Part shown: piece by piece, positions 7,137 through 15,275 of the stretch
Position numbering within the stretch: position 1 is the first letter of the stretch
Layout: each line of letters begins with the position of its first letter
Assembly (NCBI GenBank): GCA_900319645.1
Contig: ONPG01000005.1
Coordinates: 62,001-126,000, forward strand
Source: an uncultured Bacteroidales bacterium
Lineage (GTDB): Bacteria > Bacteroidota > Bacteroidia > Bacteroidales > Paludibacteraceae
Length of the DNA stretch: 64,000 nucleotides
Reading direction: 5' to 3'
Notes under the pieces: generated by a model
The model's database searches: none
Told to the model about the DNA's origin: nothing
The model's input: only the letters and a program-made list of their open reading frames with translations
Position numbers and translations under genes: made by a program

Positions 7137-8852
7137 TTATTTCACCCGTTGACCGGTCACGGTATAAACGCCTTCTCCTACCATAATGAGGATCTCGCCG
7201 TTGACCAATATCTTCTTAGCTGCACGATCAGGCTCTACCTCCTCTACCAACTCGGTAGTCGTCTGGCACGAAGTGATAAACCGGCTGCGCACCTCGCTGG
7301 CACCTGTGGCGTTAATCGTGATCGACTGGACTCCTATTCCACAATCGGTTTTGCCGTTGCCGCAAGAGAACGTCAGCGCCGACACACCCGTCGGTTGAGT
7401 CGTGCAGGTCCAACTGTATTCGGTCATCGTTTTGCCGCTTTTAGCAGTTATCGTTGTCAGCTTTCCGGACGCCGTGTGCACATCGAACTGGTCGTACTGG
7501 GTTCCGCCGTAGGTGCGCATTTTCACGACAATAGACTCCAATCCTGCCAAGTCCATTTCAGGCGAGACAATCGACTTGTCTTGATCCAGCAGCCAATAGG
7601 AGGTTTTCCAGGTCGCATTGTTGGTCCAACCCTCTGTGTTGTCCTTGTCATAGATATACGTGGCAGGAGCCGAAGAACCGCTCTGAACCACTTGGGCAAA
7701 CACGGCATAGTAGGTCACATCCTCCGTTACGGCAGGAACTTCTGCGGCGGACATATAAAGCACAGCCGGCTCATCGTCCGTATAACCGTTGATAGCCAAA
7801 TCGGTCCAGCCTGCGAACACATTGCTTGTGGCGGAGCAACTCGTCGGTTCAGCGGGCAATGCAGCCACGCTCTTGTTCTCCTCCACCGAATCCGTACGCA
7901 GTTCTTCGCCGTTGACCGACCACGTTACGCCGTATTTCACCACAGGCACCTCCGGCTTCGGATCAATTGGCGGAACCTCACCACCCTCACAAGTCGGCGT
8001 CATTGATGCCAACTCGATGGTCTGACCAACTTTGGTTCCCCATATATATTCCACTAACTCAGGGTAGTCGATAAAGGGATTGCGGTTCCCCTGAATACCA
8101 TAGACAGCCTGGTTGCGGTCAATCTCTTTCTGCGACACAGGATCTTGCCGGTGCCATTTCAGGAAGAGGTTCTTCGCATAATTCGTCAGATTCGTCTTGT
8201 TGGACGTGAATACGACACTACCACCGGAAGCCGTAAGCGCCTTGTCCCGGTAACGAGCTACCATATAGAAATACGTGCGTGCGAAATCGCCTTTGTACTC
8301 ATCCGCAGGCTCAAACACAGTGCCGGTGTAGCCCGAGAAAGTGTTCGAGCCTTTCTTACCCAACCCGTGGTTCTTGTAGTTATCTGGGAACCCGGCTCCG
8401 TTAGCGCCAGCCACCTCGCCGTAAGGCAGATTGCTTCGGAAGTTATTGACACGCGCATCGGTCGGATAGACGTGAAAGAGGTCGGATTTCATCGGCGAAG
8501 CTTCGTTGAACCAGGACTGCGGAATCGAGTGCTCTTTGTTCCAGGCGTCACACACTGCCTTCTGTCCGCCATTCGCGTCCGACATCGTAAACCGGCAAGT
8601 AGAATACATATCCCAAACCGTATCGCCATAGAAATCGGTTTGCTCATAATAGGGCTCCAGATTCTTGTAATTGATCACAGTGTGACCTTTGATTTGATCA
8701 AAAAGCGCATCCAAAATGGCCTCAGAGGAGGATAAATGATCTACTCCGTTGTAGTACCTGTCCGGAATAGCGGCTTGCCCGGTAACAACGTTCGCCCACC
8801 CTGCTTGCGTCCACACAAACAGCGCAAAGAAAAGAATAAAATGTTTTCTCAT
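7137..8852 (-). CDS. Secreted endonuclease I family protein with extra C-terminal domains, 571 aa
   Basis: Non-specific secreted nuclease of the endonuclease I (EndA-like, beta-beta-alpha metal) family. Signal peptide at residues 1-20. The nuclease domain covers about 30-270, with the active-site region NKEHSIPQSWF followed by DLFHVYPTDARVNNFRSNLP. Next is an all-beta stretch like Listeria-Bacteroides repeats (about 300-390), a jelly-roll-like module (about 400-520) and the shared C-terminal tail (KKILVNGEILIMVGEGVYTV). The start codon lies 15 bp after the stop of the paralogous gene at 8868-9944, so both are probably co-transcribed from the promoter at 9967-9998. Likely role: digestion of extracellular DNA for nutrients or biofilm turnover. 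The nuclease assignment is firm; the roles of the added domains are inferred. Confidence 0.9.
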   Translation of the reverse strand: MRKHFILFFALFVWTQAGWANVVTGQAAIPDRYYNGVDHLSSSEAILDALFDQIKGHTVINYKNLEPYYEQTDFYGDTVWDMYSTCRFTMSDANGGQKAVCDAWNKEHSIPQSWFNEASPMKSDLFHVYPTDARVNNFRSNLPYGEVAGANGAGFPDNYKNHGLGKKGSNTFSGYTGTVFEPADEYKGDFARTYFYMVARYRDKALTASGGSVVFTSNKTNLTNYAKNLFLKWHRQDPVSQKEIDRNQAVYGIQGNRNPFIDYPELVEYIWGTKVGQTIELASMTPTCEGGEVPPIDPKPEVPVVKYGVTWSVNGEELRTDSVEENKSVAALPAEPTSCSATSNVFAGWTDLAINGYTDDEPAVLYMSAAEVPAVTEDVTYYAVFAQVVQSGSSAPATYIYDKDNTEGWTNNATWKTSYWLLDQDKSIVSPEMDLAGLESIVVKMRTYGGTQYDQFDVHTASGKLTTITAKSGKTMTEYSWTCTTQPTGVSALTFSCGNGKTDCGIGVQSITINATGASEVRSRFITSCQTTTELVEEVEPDRAAKKILVNGEILIMVGEGVYTVTGQRVK

Positions 8853-8867
8853 GGTTGTGAATTATAA

Positions 8868-9944
8868 TTATTGAATTGGTTGTCCCATTAGTGTATATTT
8901 CTTTCCGTCAACGAGGATAATCAGTTGTCCGTTGACAAGCATTTTCTTAGCCGCCATTCGCTCTCCGCCGATAGACTCTATACCATCTGGCAGCGGTTGT
9001 TCGTTGGCGTACGGCGAATCCAAAGCCGTTAACGTGATTGTCAGTTCCTGCTTGTCGCCCCATATATATTCCACCAGCTCCGGATAGTCGATAAACGGAT
9101 TGCGGTTGCCTTGTTTCTTGGAGCTTTTGTTGTACTGCGGATTACCGTAAATGACTTCGTTGCGGATCAGTTCCTTCTCCGACACAGGATCCAGACGGTG
9201 CCATTTGAGCATCAGCTCGGCGGTATAAACGCCTAATCCGTTGCGGGCAGTACTGAACGCCCCACCCGACCACGTCGCACATTTGTCCGCGTAACGGGTT
9301 GCCATATAGAAATAACTACGCGCCAGATCGCCTTTGTATTCGTCTGCCGGCTCATAGACCCTGCCCGACCACGTAGCCGTAGGCGTATAGGTTTGATTCT
9401 CATAAGTATAGGAAGCAATACTATTGGAGTTTCCTGTACTGAGTTTGCCGGTTTCCTTGCACTTGCCGGACGAATTGGACGTACCATTGCCCGAGAACTC
9501 GCCGTACAGGTACGCTGAACGGTTGTTATTCGCCTTGCAATCAGAAGGATATACATGGAAAGCGTCAGATTTCATCGGTTCGTCTTCGTCAAACCAACTC
9601 TGCGGAACAGTGTGCTCGCGGTTCATCGCGCCACCCACCGAGGCGGCATTGCCCCACGTAATCGGACCGCTCGTGGTGTACGTACAATCGGAATAGATAT
9701 CAATCACGTTCTGACCGTCCGCGTTCTCGGTGTCCGACCATTGCATGATCGTTCCCAACTGCTTGTATCCGATACTGGTGTGCCCCTTGATCACGTCAAA
9801 CAAAGCCATCCGTAGCTCATTGCCGCCTTTGTCGTTTGCCGTGGCATAATATTCCGTCAGGGAAACCGAAGAGTTGACGTCGTCCGCCCACCCTGTTTGC
9901 ACTACAAAAAACAGCGCAAGAATTGTCATTAAGTGTTTTTGCAT
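8868..9944 (-). CDS. Secreted endonuclease I family protein, 358 aa
   Basis: Shorter paralogue of the neighbouring gene: signal peptide (residues 1-20), endonuclease I domain (about 25-310) with the key NREHTVPQSWF and DAFHVYPSDCKANNNRS stretches, then the C-terminal tail KKMLVNGQLIILVDGKKYTL. It lacks the added beta modules of the downstream copy. It is first in a two-gene operon with a clear promoter (9967-9998). Tandem duplicates with the same catalytic core but different attachments suggest different localisation or substrate access. Confidence 0.9.
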   Translation of the reverse strand: MQKHLMTILALFFVVQTGWADDVNSSVSLTEYYATANDKGGNELRMALFDVIKGHTSIGYKQLGTIMQWSDTENADGQNVIDIYSDCTYTTSGPITWGNAASVGGAMNREHTVPQSWFDEDEPMKSDAFHVYPSDCKANNNRSAYLYGEFSGNGTSNSSGKCKETGKLSTGNSNSIASYTYENQTYTPTATWSGRVYEPADEYKGDLARSYFYMATRYADKCATWSGGAFSTARNGLGVYTAELMLKWHRLDPVSEKELIRNEVIYGNPQYNKSSKKQGNRNPFIDYPELVEYIWGDKQELTITLTALDSPYANEQPLPDGIESIGGERMAAKKMLVNGQLIILVDGKKYTLMGQPIQ

Positions 9945-9966
9945 GGTTCAGAAATTAGATTGGCTG

Positions 9967-9998
9967 CAAAGATACTGCTTTTTTTTGATATGTGCAAA
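9967..9998 (-). promoter_or_regulatory. Promoter of the endonuclease pair
   Basis: On the minus strand: TTTG (9998-9995), 20 bases, TATCTTTG (9974-9967). It lies in the 58-bp gap after the Lpd gene; no terminator is evident for Lpd, so read-through is possible. Confidence 0.85.
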
Positions 9999-10002
9999 TA
10001 AA

Positions 10003-11352
10003 TCACAATATTTCGTGCAAAATCTCGCTAACCGTAGGATGTGGGAACACCACTTGCTTCATTTCCGGCAGCGTGTAGCCGTTTCTGACGGCAAACGAAG
10101 CCGCGGCAATAAACTCCGAACACGGGTTGCCGATACAGTGTACACCGACCACCGTCTGGCTGCGACGGTCGATAATCACCTTGCACAAACCTGTCTCACC
10201 TTCATTCTCCGCCATAAAACGTCCGGAGAAAGTCATCGGCAGTTTCCTTACCTCCACCGGGAGAGACATCTCCTCCGTCTGCTTTTCGGTCAATCCCACG
10301 GACGCAATCTCGGGATTGGTATATACCACCGATGGAATAGCGTGATAAACAATGCGTTGCAAAGGTATCTCCTTGAGCATCCTGCCCACCGCCACTTCCG
10401 CCTGACGACTTGCCACGTGCGCTAACATCACTTTGCCCGTGACGTCGCCGCAGGCATAGACATTCGGCAGGTTGGTCTTGCAGAACTCGTCCACTTTGAC
10501 GGCTCCGCGCTCCAACTCTATTTCCTTCAATTCCTCCAGCCCCTGCAGGTTCGCGCGTCTGCCTACACTCACCAGCACTCTTTCCGCCTCATAGACCTCG
10601 CCGTTAGCCGTTACTTTACCGCCGTCCAGCGACTCCACTTTGGTAGAGGTCAAGATCTTGATACCTGCTTTCTTGTATTTCTCCAGCAACACGGTCACCA
10701 CCTCTTGGTCCAGATTAGGCAGGATAGTCGGCATCGCCTCGATGACCGTCACCTCCACCCCTAACTCGTGGTACAAAGTAGCGAACTCCAGTCCGATGAC
10801 GCCGCCGCCGACAATAATGACGGACTTCGGCAACTCCGTCGCCGCTAAAGCGTCTGTGCTGTCCCACACATTCGGGTTGTCCTTGATACCCGGTATAGGC
10901 GGCACGAAATTGGTCGAACCGGTGCAAATCATCAGATTCTCAGCCTCGTAACACTCGCCGTTCGCTTCCACCGAGTAACAGCACTCCTCTCCTTGCGGAG
11001 AGACCGGACAAACTTTCGCAGCCCCGTTCACCACTGTGCAGTGCTCGTTATTGAGCCGCTGCTTGATACCGGCTACCAGTTTGCGAACCACAATGGTCTT
11101 GCGCTTCTGCATCGCCCCGAAATCAAAAGCCACGCCTTCTGCCGTCACGCCGTATTTCTGGGCGTGCGTTGCGTTGTAATACTGCTTGGCGCCGTAGAGC
11201 AGCGATTTGGTAGGAATACACCCCACATTCAAACACGTGCCGCCCAGTGCGTTCTGCTCAAAAAGAACCACATCTTTGCCCGCCTTCGAGGCCTTTTCGG
11301 CTGCGGTGTAACCGGCTGGACCGCCACCGATAATTGCTAAGAAATATTTCAT
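10003..11352 (-). CDS. lpdA: Dihydrolipoyl dehydrogenase (E3), 449 aa
   Basis: FAD-dependent enzyme that reoxidises dihydrolipoamide on 2-oxoacid dehydrogenase complexes or on the glycine cleavage H protein, reducing NAD+. An N-terminal FAD-binding GGGPAGYTAA motif is followed by the redox disulphide in GGTCLNVGCIPTKS (about 37-50). A second Rossmann motif (IVGGGVIGLEFA) lies near residue 180, and the active-site HPTVSE is near the C-terminus. Length is normal. It is last in a tight five-gene operon (15180 to 10003) with one base between it and the MFS gene. None of those genes encodes an E1 or E2 subunit; the window has gcvP and a lipoate ligase elsewhere, so service to glycine cleavage is possible. 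Confidence 0.94.
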   Translation of the reverse strand: MKYFLAIIGGGPAGYTAAEKASKAGKDVVLFEQNALGGTCLNVGCIPTKSLLYGAKQYYNATHAQKYGVTAEGVAFDFGAMQKRKTIVVRKLVAGIKQRLNNEHCTVVNGAAKVCPVSPQGEECCYSVEANGECYEAENLMICTGSTNFVPPIPGIKDNPNVWDSTDALAATELPKSVIIVGGGVIGLEFATLYHELGVEVTVIEAMPTILPNLDQEVVTVLLEKYKKAGIKILTSTKVESLDGGKVTANGEVYEAERVLVSVGRRANLQGLEELKEIELERGAVKVDEFCKTNLPNVYACGDVTGKVMLAHVASRQAEVAVGRMLKEIPLQRIVYHAIPSVVYTNPEIASVGLTEKQTEEMSLPVEVRKLPMTFSGRFMAENEGETGLCKVIIDRRSQTVVGVHCIGNPCSEFIAAASFAVRNGYTLPEMKQVVFPHPTVSEILHEIL

Positions 11353-11353
11353 A

Positions 11354-12541
11354 TTAATCGTGTAATTTATACTTGTTGTAATAGTTTCTCACGTACGTAA
11401 AATAGAACAGCACTCCTCCTGCATACAACAACACGCCCGTCCAGAACGCAGGGAAATAGCCGAAATGTTCTGCAATCGCACCTCCGGCAAACATTCCCAA
11501 TCCCATTCCTAAATCCCAAGCTGTGAGCAAGGTGGAGTTGGCTGTTCCGCGTTGCGAATGAGGCGCCATATTGATAAAAATCATCTGGAACGCTGGCCAG
11601 ACGTGTCCGTTGCCCAAACCGATTACGAACGGAGCCAAGTAGTACGCCCAGATAGTCGGACTCGCAGCAAAGAGCACAAAACCGCTGATGGAGACAATCA
11701 GACCCAGCGACGCGTTGCGAATAATCAAACCTTTCGCCAGCGAACGGCTTCCCGTCAAGCGGCTCAATATCAGTCCAATAGCAAACAGCGTAAAGAACAT
11801 TCCCGTGCCGGTTGTGATTCCTAATCGCTCTTGACCGTAGATAGCCACGTACGTAGAGACCACGCTATACGCCGTCGCCATCGTCAGGATGGTGATAAAC
11901 GGAGCCCAGCCGCGTACCATCAGAAAACGGTCCAGCGAAACAGGTTGTTTGTTCAGTTCCAGTTCGCGTACGCGCGGGTAAATCGTATAGGAAATCAGCA
12001 CTCCGAGCAAAGCGGTTGCAAATGCCAGCCAGAAAAGCATCGGATAGCTGTGGAATCGTCCGAACAGGAACATTGCCACGCCCGGCGAGATCGCCGTAGC
12101 GATATTGTTGCTCAGCCCGTAATACCCTATTCCCTCTGCGCGACGGGAAGACGGCAGCACATCTATCGCTACCGTGGACAGCGACACACCCGTCGCCCCG
12201 AAAGGTGCGCCGTGCAACATACGCACGATAGCAAAAAGCGTCAGACTTCCTGCGGCGAGATAGCCTCCGAAAAACAAGGCAGTCAGACCATAGAAAATCA
12301 GCAACATCATCTTTCTCGGAAAAGAATCTACGAAATAGCCGCTGAAAGGACGAATACACAAAGCCGCCACGGCATAGCCCGACAGAACCAGACCTATCAT
12401 CTGCTTGTCTGCTCCGAAAGTGTCGCGCAGATAGAGCGGCAGCAGCGGCGTAAGCAGCATAAACGCAAAATACATCAGAAAGTTGGCAATCCACACTTTG
12501 ATGTAGTTACTGTTCCATAATTTCTCCTGCACTTCGTTCAC
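11354..12541 (-). CDS. Major facilitator superfamily transporter, 395 aa
   Basis: Predicted 12-helix inner-membrane transporter. The MFS signature between helices 2 and 3 is seen as GYFVDSFPRK, and the helices run the whole length. The substrate cannot be told; the sequence resembles drug/sugar-efflux-type MFS proteins. The start is GTG at 12541, overlapping the TGA of the upstream gene by 4 bp (GTGA), which suggests translational coupling. It sits between the C_GCAxxG protein and Lpd in the operon. Confidence 0.88.
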   Translation of the reverse strand: MNEVQEKLWNSNYIKVWIANFLMYFAFMLLTPLLPLYLRDTFGADKQMIGLVLSGYAVAALCIRPFSGYFVDSFPRKMMLLIFYGLTALFFGGYLAAGSLTLFAIVRMLHGAPFGATGVSLSTVAIDVLPSSRRAEGIGYYGLSNNIATAISPGVAMFLFGRFHSYPMLFWLAFATALLGVLISYTIYPRVRELELNKQPVSLDRFLMVRGWAPFITILTMATAYSVVSTYVAIYGQERLGITTGTGMFFTLFAIGLILSRLTGSRSLAKGLIIRNASLGLIVSISGFVLFAASPTIWAYYLAPFVIGLGNGHVWPAFQMIFINMAPHSQRGTANSTLLTAWDLGMGLGMFAGGAIAEHFGYFPAFWTGVLLYAGGVLFYFTYVRNYYNKYKLHD

Positions 12542-13071
12542 TCTTTCACTCCTTCAATCCCTTTAAGGAAAATTCTCACGGCTTCGCCCACCATTTCCGA
12601 GCAGGGACGTTTCTCGTAATACTCCTCCGTACGCTCGGCAGGCTGCGCCTCTAACATTCCCGCAGGCAGATAAGCCATCATCGTGCCCCTCGGCGCCAAG
12701 CCGAGCAGTTCGGCACAAATCAGGCTTCCGTATTTGTTTTTGAACGTGCCAGCCAACTCTTGGACGAGTGCATAGTTCGCCATCTTGCCTTGGTTGTCGT
12801 GCGGCGTTGCCGAACCGTTGTGCAAGCCCGCCAACAGGAACATTCCGTTGGCTGCTCCACAGGTCATTCTCATTCTTCCAGTGCCTCCGCCGAAAGAAGA
12901 AGCCAGGCGTAACGCCAGCGCTTCGTCCGTTATTCCGTACAAATCCGCGCACGCGGCAAAAACAGCCTGCGAGCAGTTGAAGCCTTGTTTGAACAAGTCC
13001 TGTGCGCGCTGCGCACGAGCCTCTATTTGTTGCGCGTCAAGCGCCAAGCGATGTGTCTGTTCTGTTGTCAT
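12538..13071 (-). CDS. C_GCAxxG_C_C family (putative redox) protein, 177 aa
   Basis: Member of the C_GCAxxG_C_C family, small cytoplasmic proteins with conserved cysteines often treated as redox-active; no reaction is established. Visible signature residues: NCSQAVFAACADLYG (about 33-47), a Gly-rich FGGGTGRM, then MTCGAANGMFLL (the GCAxxG-like core), and a later CAELLG and CSEMVG. The start at 13071 overlaps the end of the acyltransferase gene by 35 bp. Being in an operon with Lpd makes a thiol or redox role plausible, but this is only inference. Confidence 0.82.
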   Translation of the reverse strand: MTTEQTHRLALDAQQIEARAQRAQDLFKQGFNCSQAVFAACADLYGITDEALALRLASSFGGGTGRMRMTCGAANGMFLLAGLHNGSATPHDNQGKMANYALVQELAGTFKNKYGSLICAELLGLAPRGTMMAYLPAGMLEAQPAERTEEYYEKRPCSEMVGEAVRIFLKGIEGVKE

Positions 13072-13705
13072 TATACCAATCCTCCAGTTTTTGGTTAAAA
13101 GCGCGTTTGTCCAGTGTCTGTGCCCACTGCCTCACATCCTCCGTGTGATCCTCGAAATGCAGGGTCACCGTCCGCCTCCATTTCCACTCTTTGGGTTTCA
13201 GTTTCGACCACAGGCTGGTTTCCAGCCCGCGCATTCGGCACAAGATAACCCGCACTCCTTCAGGCAGTTCACGGCACACCTCGTAAGCCATTCGCCGGTT
13301 GCCGATGACCTCTTTGTCGATCAGTTTGACGTGTCCGCTGGGATAGAAGCAGAGCTGCTTGCCCGCTGCCAGACTATCTATCGCCACCCTGCTCAATTGG
13401 CTGGCAGCCGCCACTCCTTCTTCGCGACTCATCGCACTTTTGTTCAGATCCGGCACTTCTATCGCGTCCGCCAGTTGGAGCACCCGCCCGTAGAACCAGT
13501 GACGCATAAACAACTCGTCTGTCATCGGACTAAGAGGCAACCACCATTCTTCGCTGAACAAAATCAGCGGATCCACATATGCCGTGTGGTTTGGCATCAC
13601 CAGATGCACACTCTTGTCACGCAACAATTCCTCTCCCGTTACCCGCACATCGTAGTGCCAGTGAAAGAAGAACTTCACTATCTTTCCCAGTGTATATCTA
13701 TTCAT
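13037..13705 (-). CDS. PlsC-like 1-acyl-glycerol-3-phosphate acyltransferase family protein, 222 aa
   Basis: Lysophospholipid acyltransferase family: transfers an acyl chain to a lysophospholipid or related acceptor at the membrane. The HX4D motif is present as NHTAYVD (about residues 39-45), and the FYPSG block (about 120-124) takes the place of the usual FPEGT. Length fits the family. The start chosen is ATG at 13705, which overlaps the upstream stop codon by one base (TAATG); longer versions would run far into that gene. The weak second motif means the acceptor may not be a standard glycerolipid. Confidence 0.83.
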   Translation of the reverse strand: MNRYTLGKIVKFFFHWHYDVRVTGEELLRDKSVHLVMPNHTAYVDPLILFSEEWWLPLSPMTDELFMRHWFYGRVLQLADAIEVPDLNKSAMSREEGVAAASQLSRVAIDSLAAGKQLCFYPSGHVKLIDKEVIGNRRMAYEVCRELPEGVRVILCRMRGLETSLWSKLKPKEWKWRRTVTLHFEDHTEDVRQWAQTLDKRAFNQKLEDWYNDNRTDTSLGA

Positions 13706-15180
13706 TACTTCTTTGTCGGGTCGCAGGTCAGGTCGATTCCTAATTTCGCAAACGTTCTCAGATCCACATCGCGGAGCATAACAGTCGAGTGAACCTGGCA
13801 TCCTTTCAGCAGAGGCAGCGTAGCCAGCGCTCTGCGGCATTTCTCGTCGCTTTGCGCCAAGACGCTCAATGCCACCAGCACTTCGTCGGTGTGCAGCCGA
13901 GGGTTGTGACCATGCAGATATTCGATTTTGGTCTTCTGGATAGGTTCGATCATATATTGCGGAATCAGTTTGACCGAGTGGTCTATTCCTGCCAACTCTT
14001 TCATCACATTGATCAGCAACGCCGCAGACGAGCCTAACAGGTCGCTTGCCCCTGCGGTAATAATTCTTCCATCCTCCAGTTCTATCGCGGCGGCGTGTAC
14101 AAACGGCTGGTTACCACCTGATTGTTCTTTCCGCTCACGCGCTGCCACCACGGTCTTGCGATAAGCAGTATTGATACCCACTTGCTTTTGCAACAACGCT
14201 AATTTCTGAATCTCCGCGTCGTTGACTGCTCCGTCCGCCATCCTGCAAAGTGCGTGAAAATACCTTCGGATAATCTCCTGCTTGCTGGCTTCGCAGCACA
14301 CTTCATCGTCGCTGATACAGAACCCGACCATATTCACGCCCATATCAGTCGGCGACTTGTACGGATTAACGCCGTAGATAGAAGTGAACAGCGCATCCAG
14401 AACCGGATAAATCTCAATATCACGGTTGTAGTTGACCGCCGTTTTGCCATACGCCTCCAGATGGAAGGGGTCGATCATATTGACGTCCTGTATATCCGCC
14501 GTAGCCGCCTCATATGCCACATTTACAGGGTGTTTCAGCGGCAAGCTCCACACGGGGAAGGTCTCGAACTTGGCGTAACCCGCCTCTTTTCCGCGTGTAT
14601 GTTCGTTATAGAGTTGACTCAGGCACACCGCCATCTTGCCGCTGCCAGGACCGGGAGCCGTTACCACCACCAGCGGACGCGTCGTCTCGACATAATCGTT
14701 TCTGCCGAAACCATCCTCCGAAGCAATCAGCTCCACGTTGTGCGGATAGCCCTCGATAGTATAATGATAATACACTCTGATACCCTGCCGTTCGAGCCGC
14801 TGCCGATACGCGTCTGCCGAACGCTGGCCCGTATAGTGCGTTACCACCACCGAGGAAACGACAAAACCGCGTCCCATAAACTCTTCGCGGAGGCGGAGCA
14901 CATCCTCGTCATATGTAATACCTAAATCCTGACGCACTTTGTTGCGCTCGATATCCATCGCGGAAATAACGATCACTATCTCCAGCGAGTCGCGCAACTG
15001 CGTCAACATACGCAGTTTGCTGTCCGGCATAAATCCGGGCAACACACGGCTGGCGTGCATATCGTCAAACAATTTGCCACCTAACTCCAGATACAATTTG
15101 TTGCCAAACTGCGCAATCCGCTCACGGATGTGTTCCGACTGAATACGGATATATTTGTTATTGTCAAAAGCCAGTTTCAT
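13705..15180 (-). CDS. DUF1846 (UPF0371) family protein, 491 aa
   Basis: Full-length member of the DUF1846 family, known from structures but with no agreed biochemical role. Recognised by the N-terminus (AFDNNKYIRIQSEHIRERI, then KLYLELGGKLFDDMHASRVL) and a P-loop-like GPGSGKMAVCLSQ segment near residue 180. No signal peptide or membrane helix is seen, so it is probably cytoplasmic. It is the first gene of a five-gene operon and has a strong promoter (15203-15234), back to back with that of the pseudouridine synthase gene. Confidence 0.87.
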   Translation of the reverse strand: MKLAFDNNKYIRIQSEHIRERIAQFGNKLYLELGGKLFDDMHASRVLPGFMPDSKLRMLTQLRDSLEIVIVISAMDIERNKVRQDLGITYDEDVLRLREEFMGRGFVVSSVVVTHYTGQRSADAYRQRLERQGIRVYYHYTIEGYPHNVELIASEDGFGRNDYVETTRPLVVVTAPGPGSGKMAVCLSQLYNEHTRGKEAGYAKFETFPVWSLPLKHPVNVAYEAATADIQDVNMIDPFHLEAYGKTAVNYNRDIEIYPVLDALFTSIYGVNPYKSPTDMGVNMVGFCISDDEVCCEASKQEIIRRYFHALCRMADGAVNDAEIQKLALLQKQVGINTAYRKTVVAARERKEQSGGNQPFVHAAAIELEDGRIITAGASDLLGSSAALLINVMKELAGIDHSVKLIPQYMIEPIQKTKIEYLHGHNPRLHTDEVLVALSVLAQSDEKCRRALATLPLLKGCQVHSTVMLRDVDLRTFAKLGIDLTCDPTKK

Positions 15181-15202
15181 ATTCGTTTCTTAATCCAGAG
15201 TG

Positions 15203-15234
15203 CAAAGTTACAACTTTTTTTGCAAATATGCAAG
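15203..15234 (-). promoter_or_regulatory. Promoter of the DUF1846-to-Lpd operon
   Basis: On the minus strand: CTTG (15234-15231) continuing as CATATTTGC, 20 bases in all, then TAACTTTG (15210-15203). Predicted leader about 19 nt. Confidence 0.88.
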
Positions 15235-15239
15235 TCTCA

Positions 15240-15271
15240 TTTGCATATTTCAGGAAAATGTTGTAATTTTG
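15240..15271 (+). promoter_or_regulatory. Promoter of the pseudouridine synthase gene, nearly on the start codon
   Basis: TTTG (15240-15243), 20 bases, TAATTTTG (15264-15271). The ATG is at 15276, only four bases after the -7 box, so the transcript should be leaderless or nearly so. Its -33 element is five bases from that of the divergent promoter. Confidence 0.85.
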
Positions 15272-15275
15272 TGCC

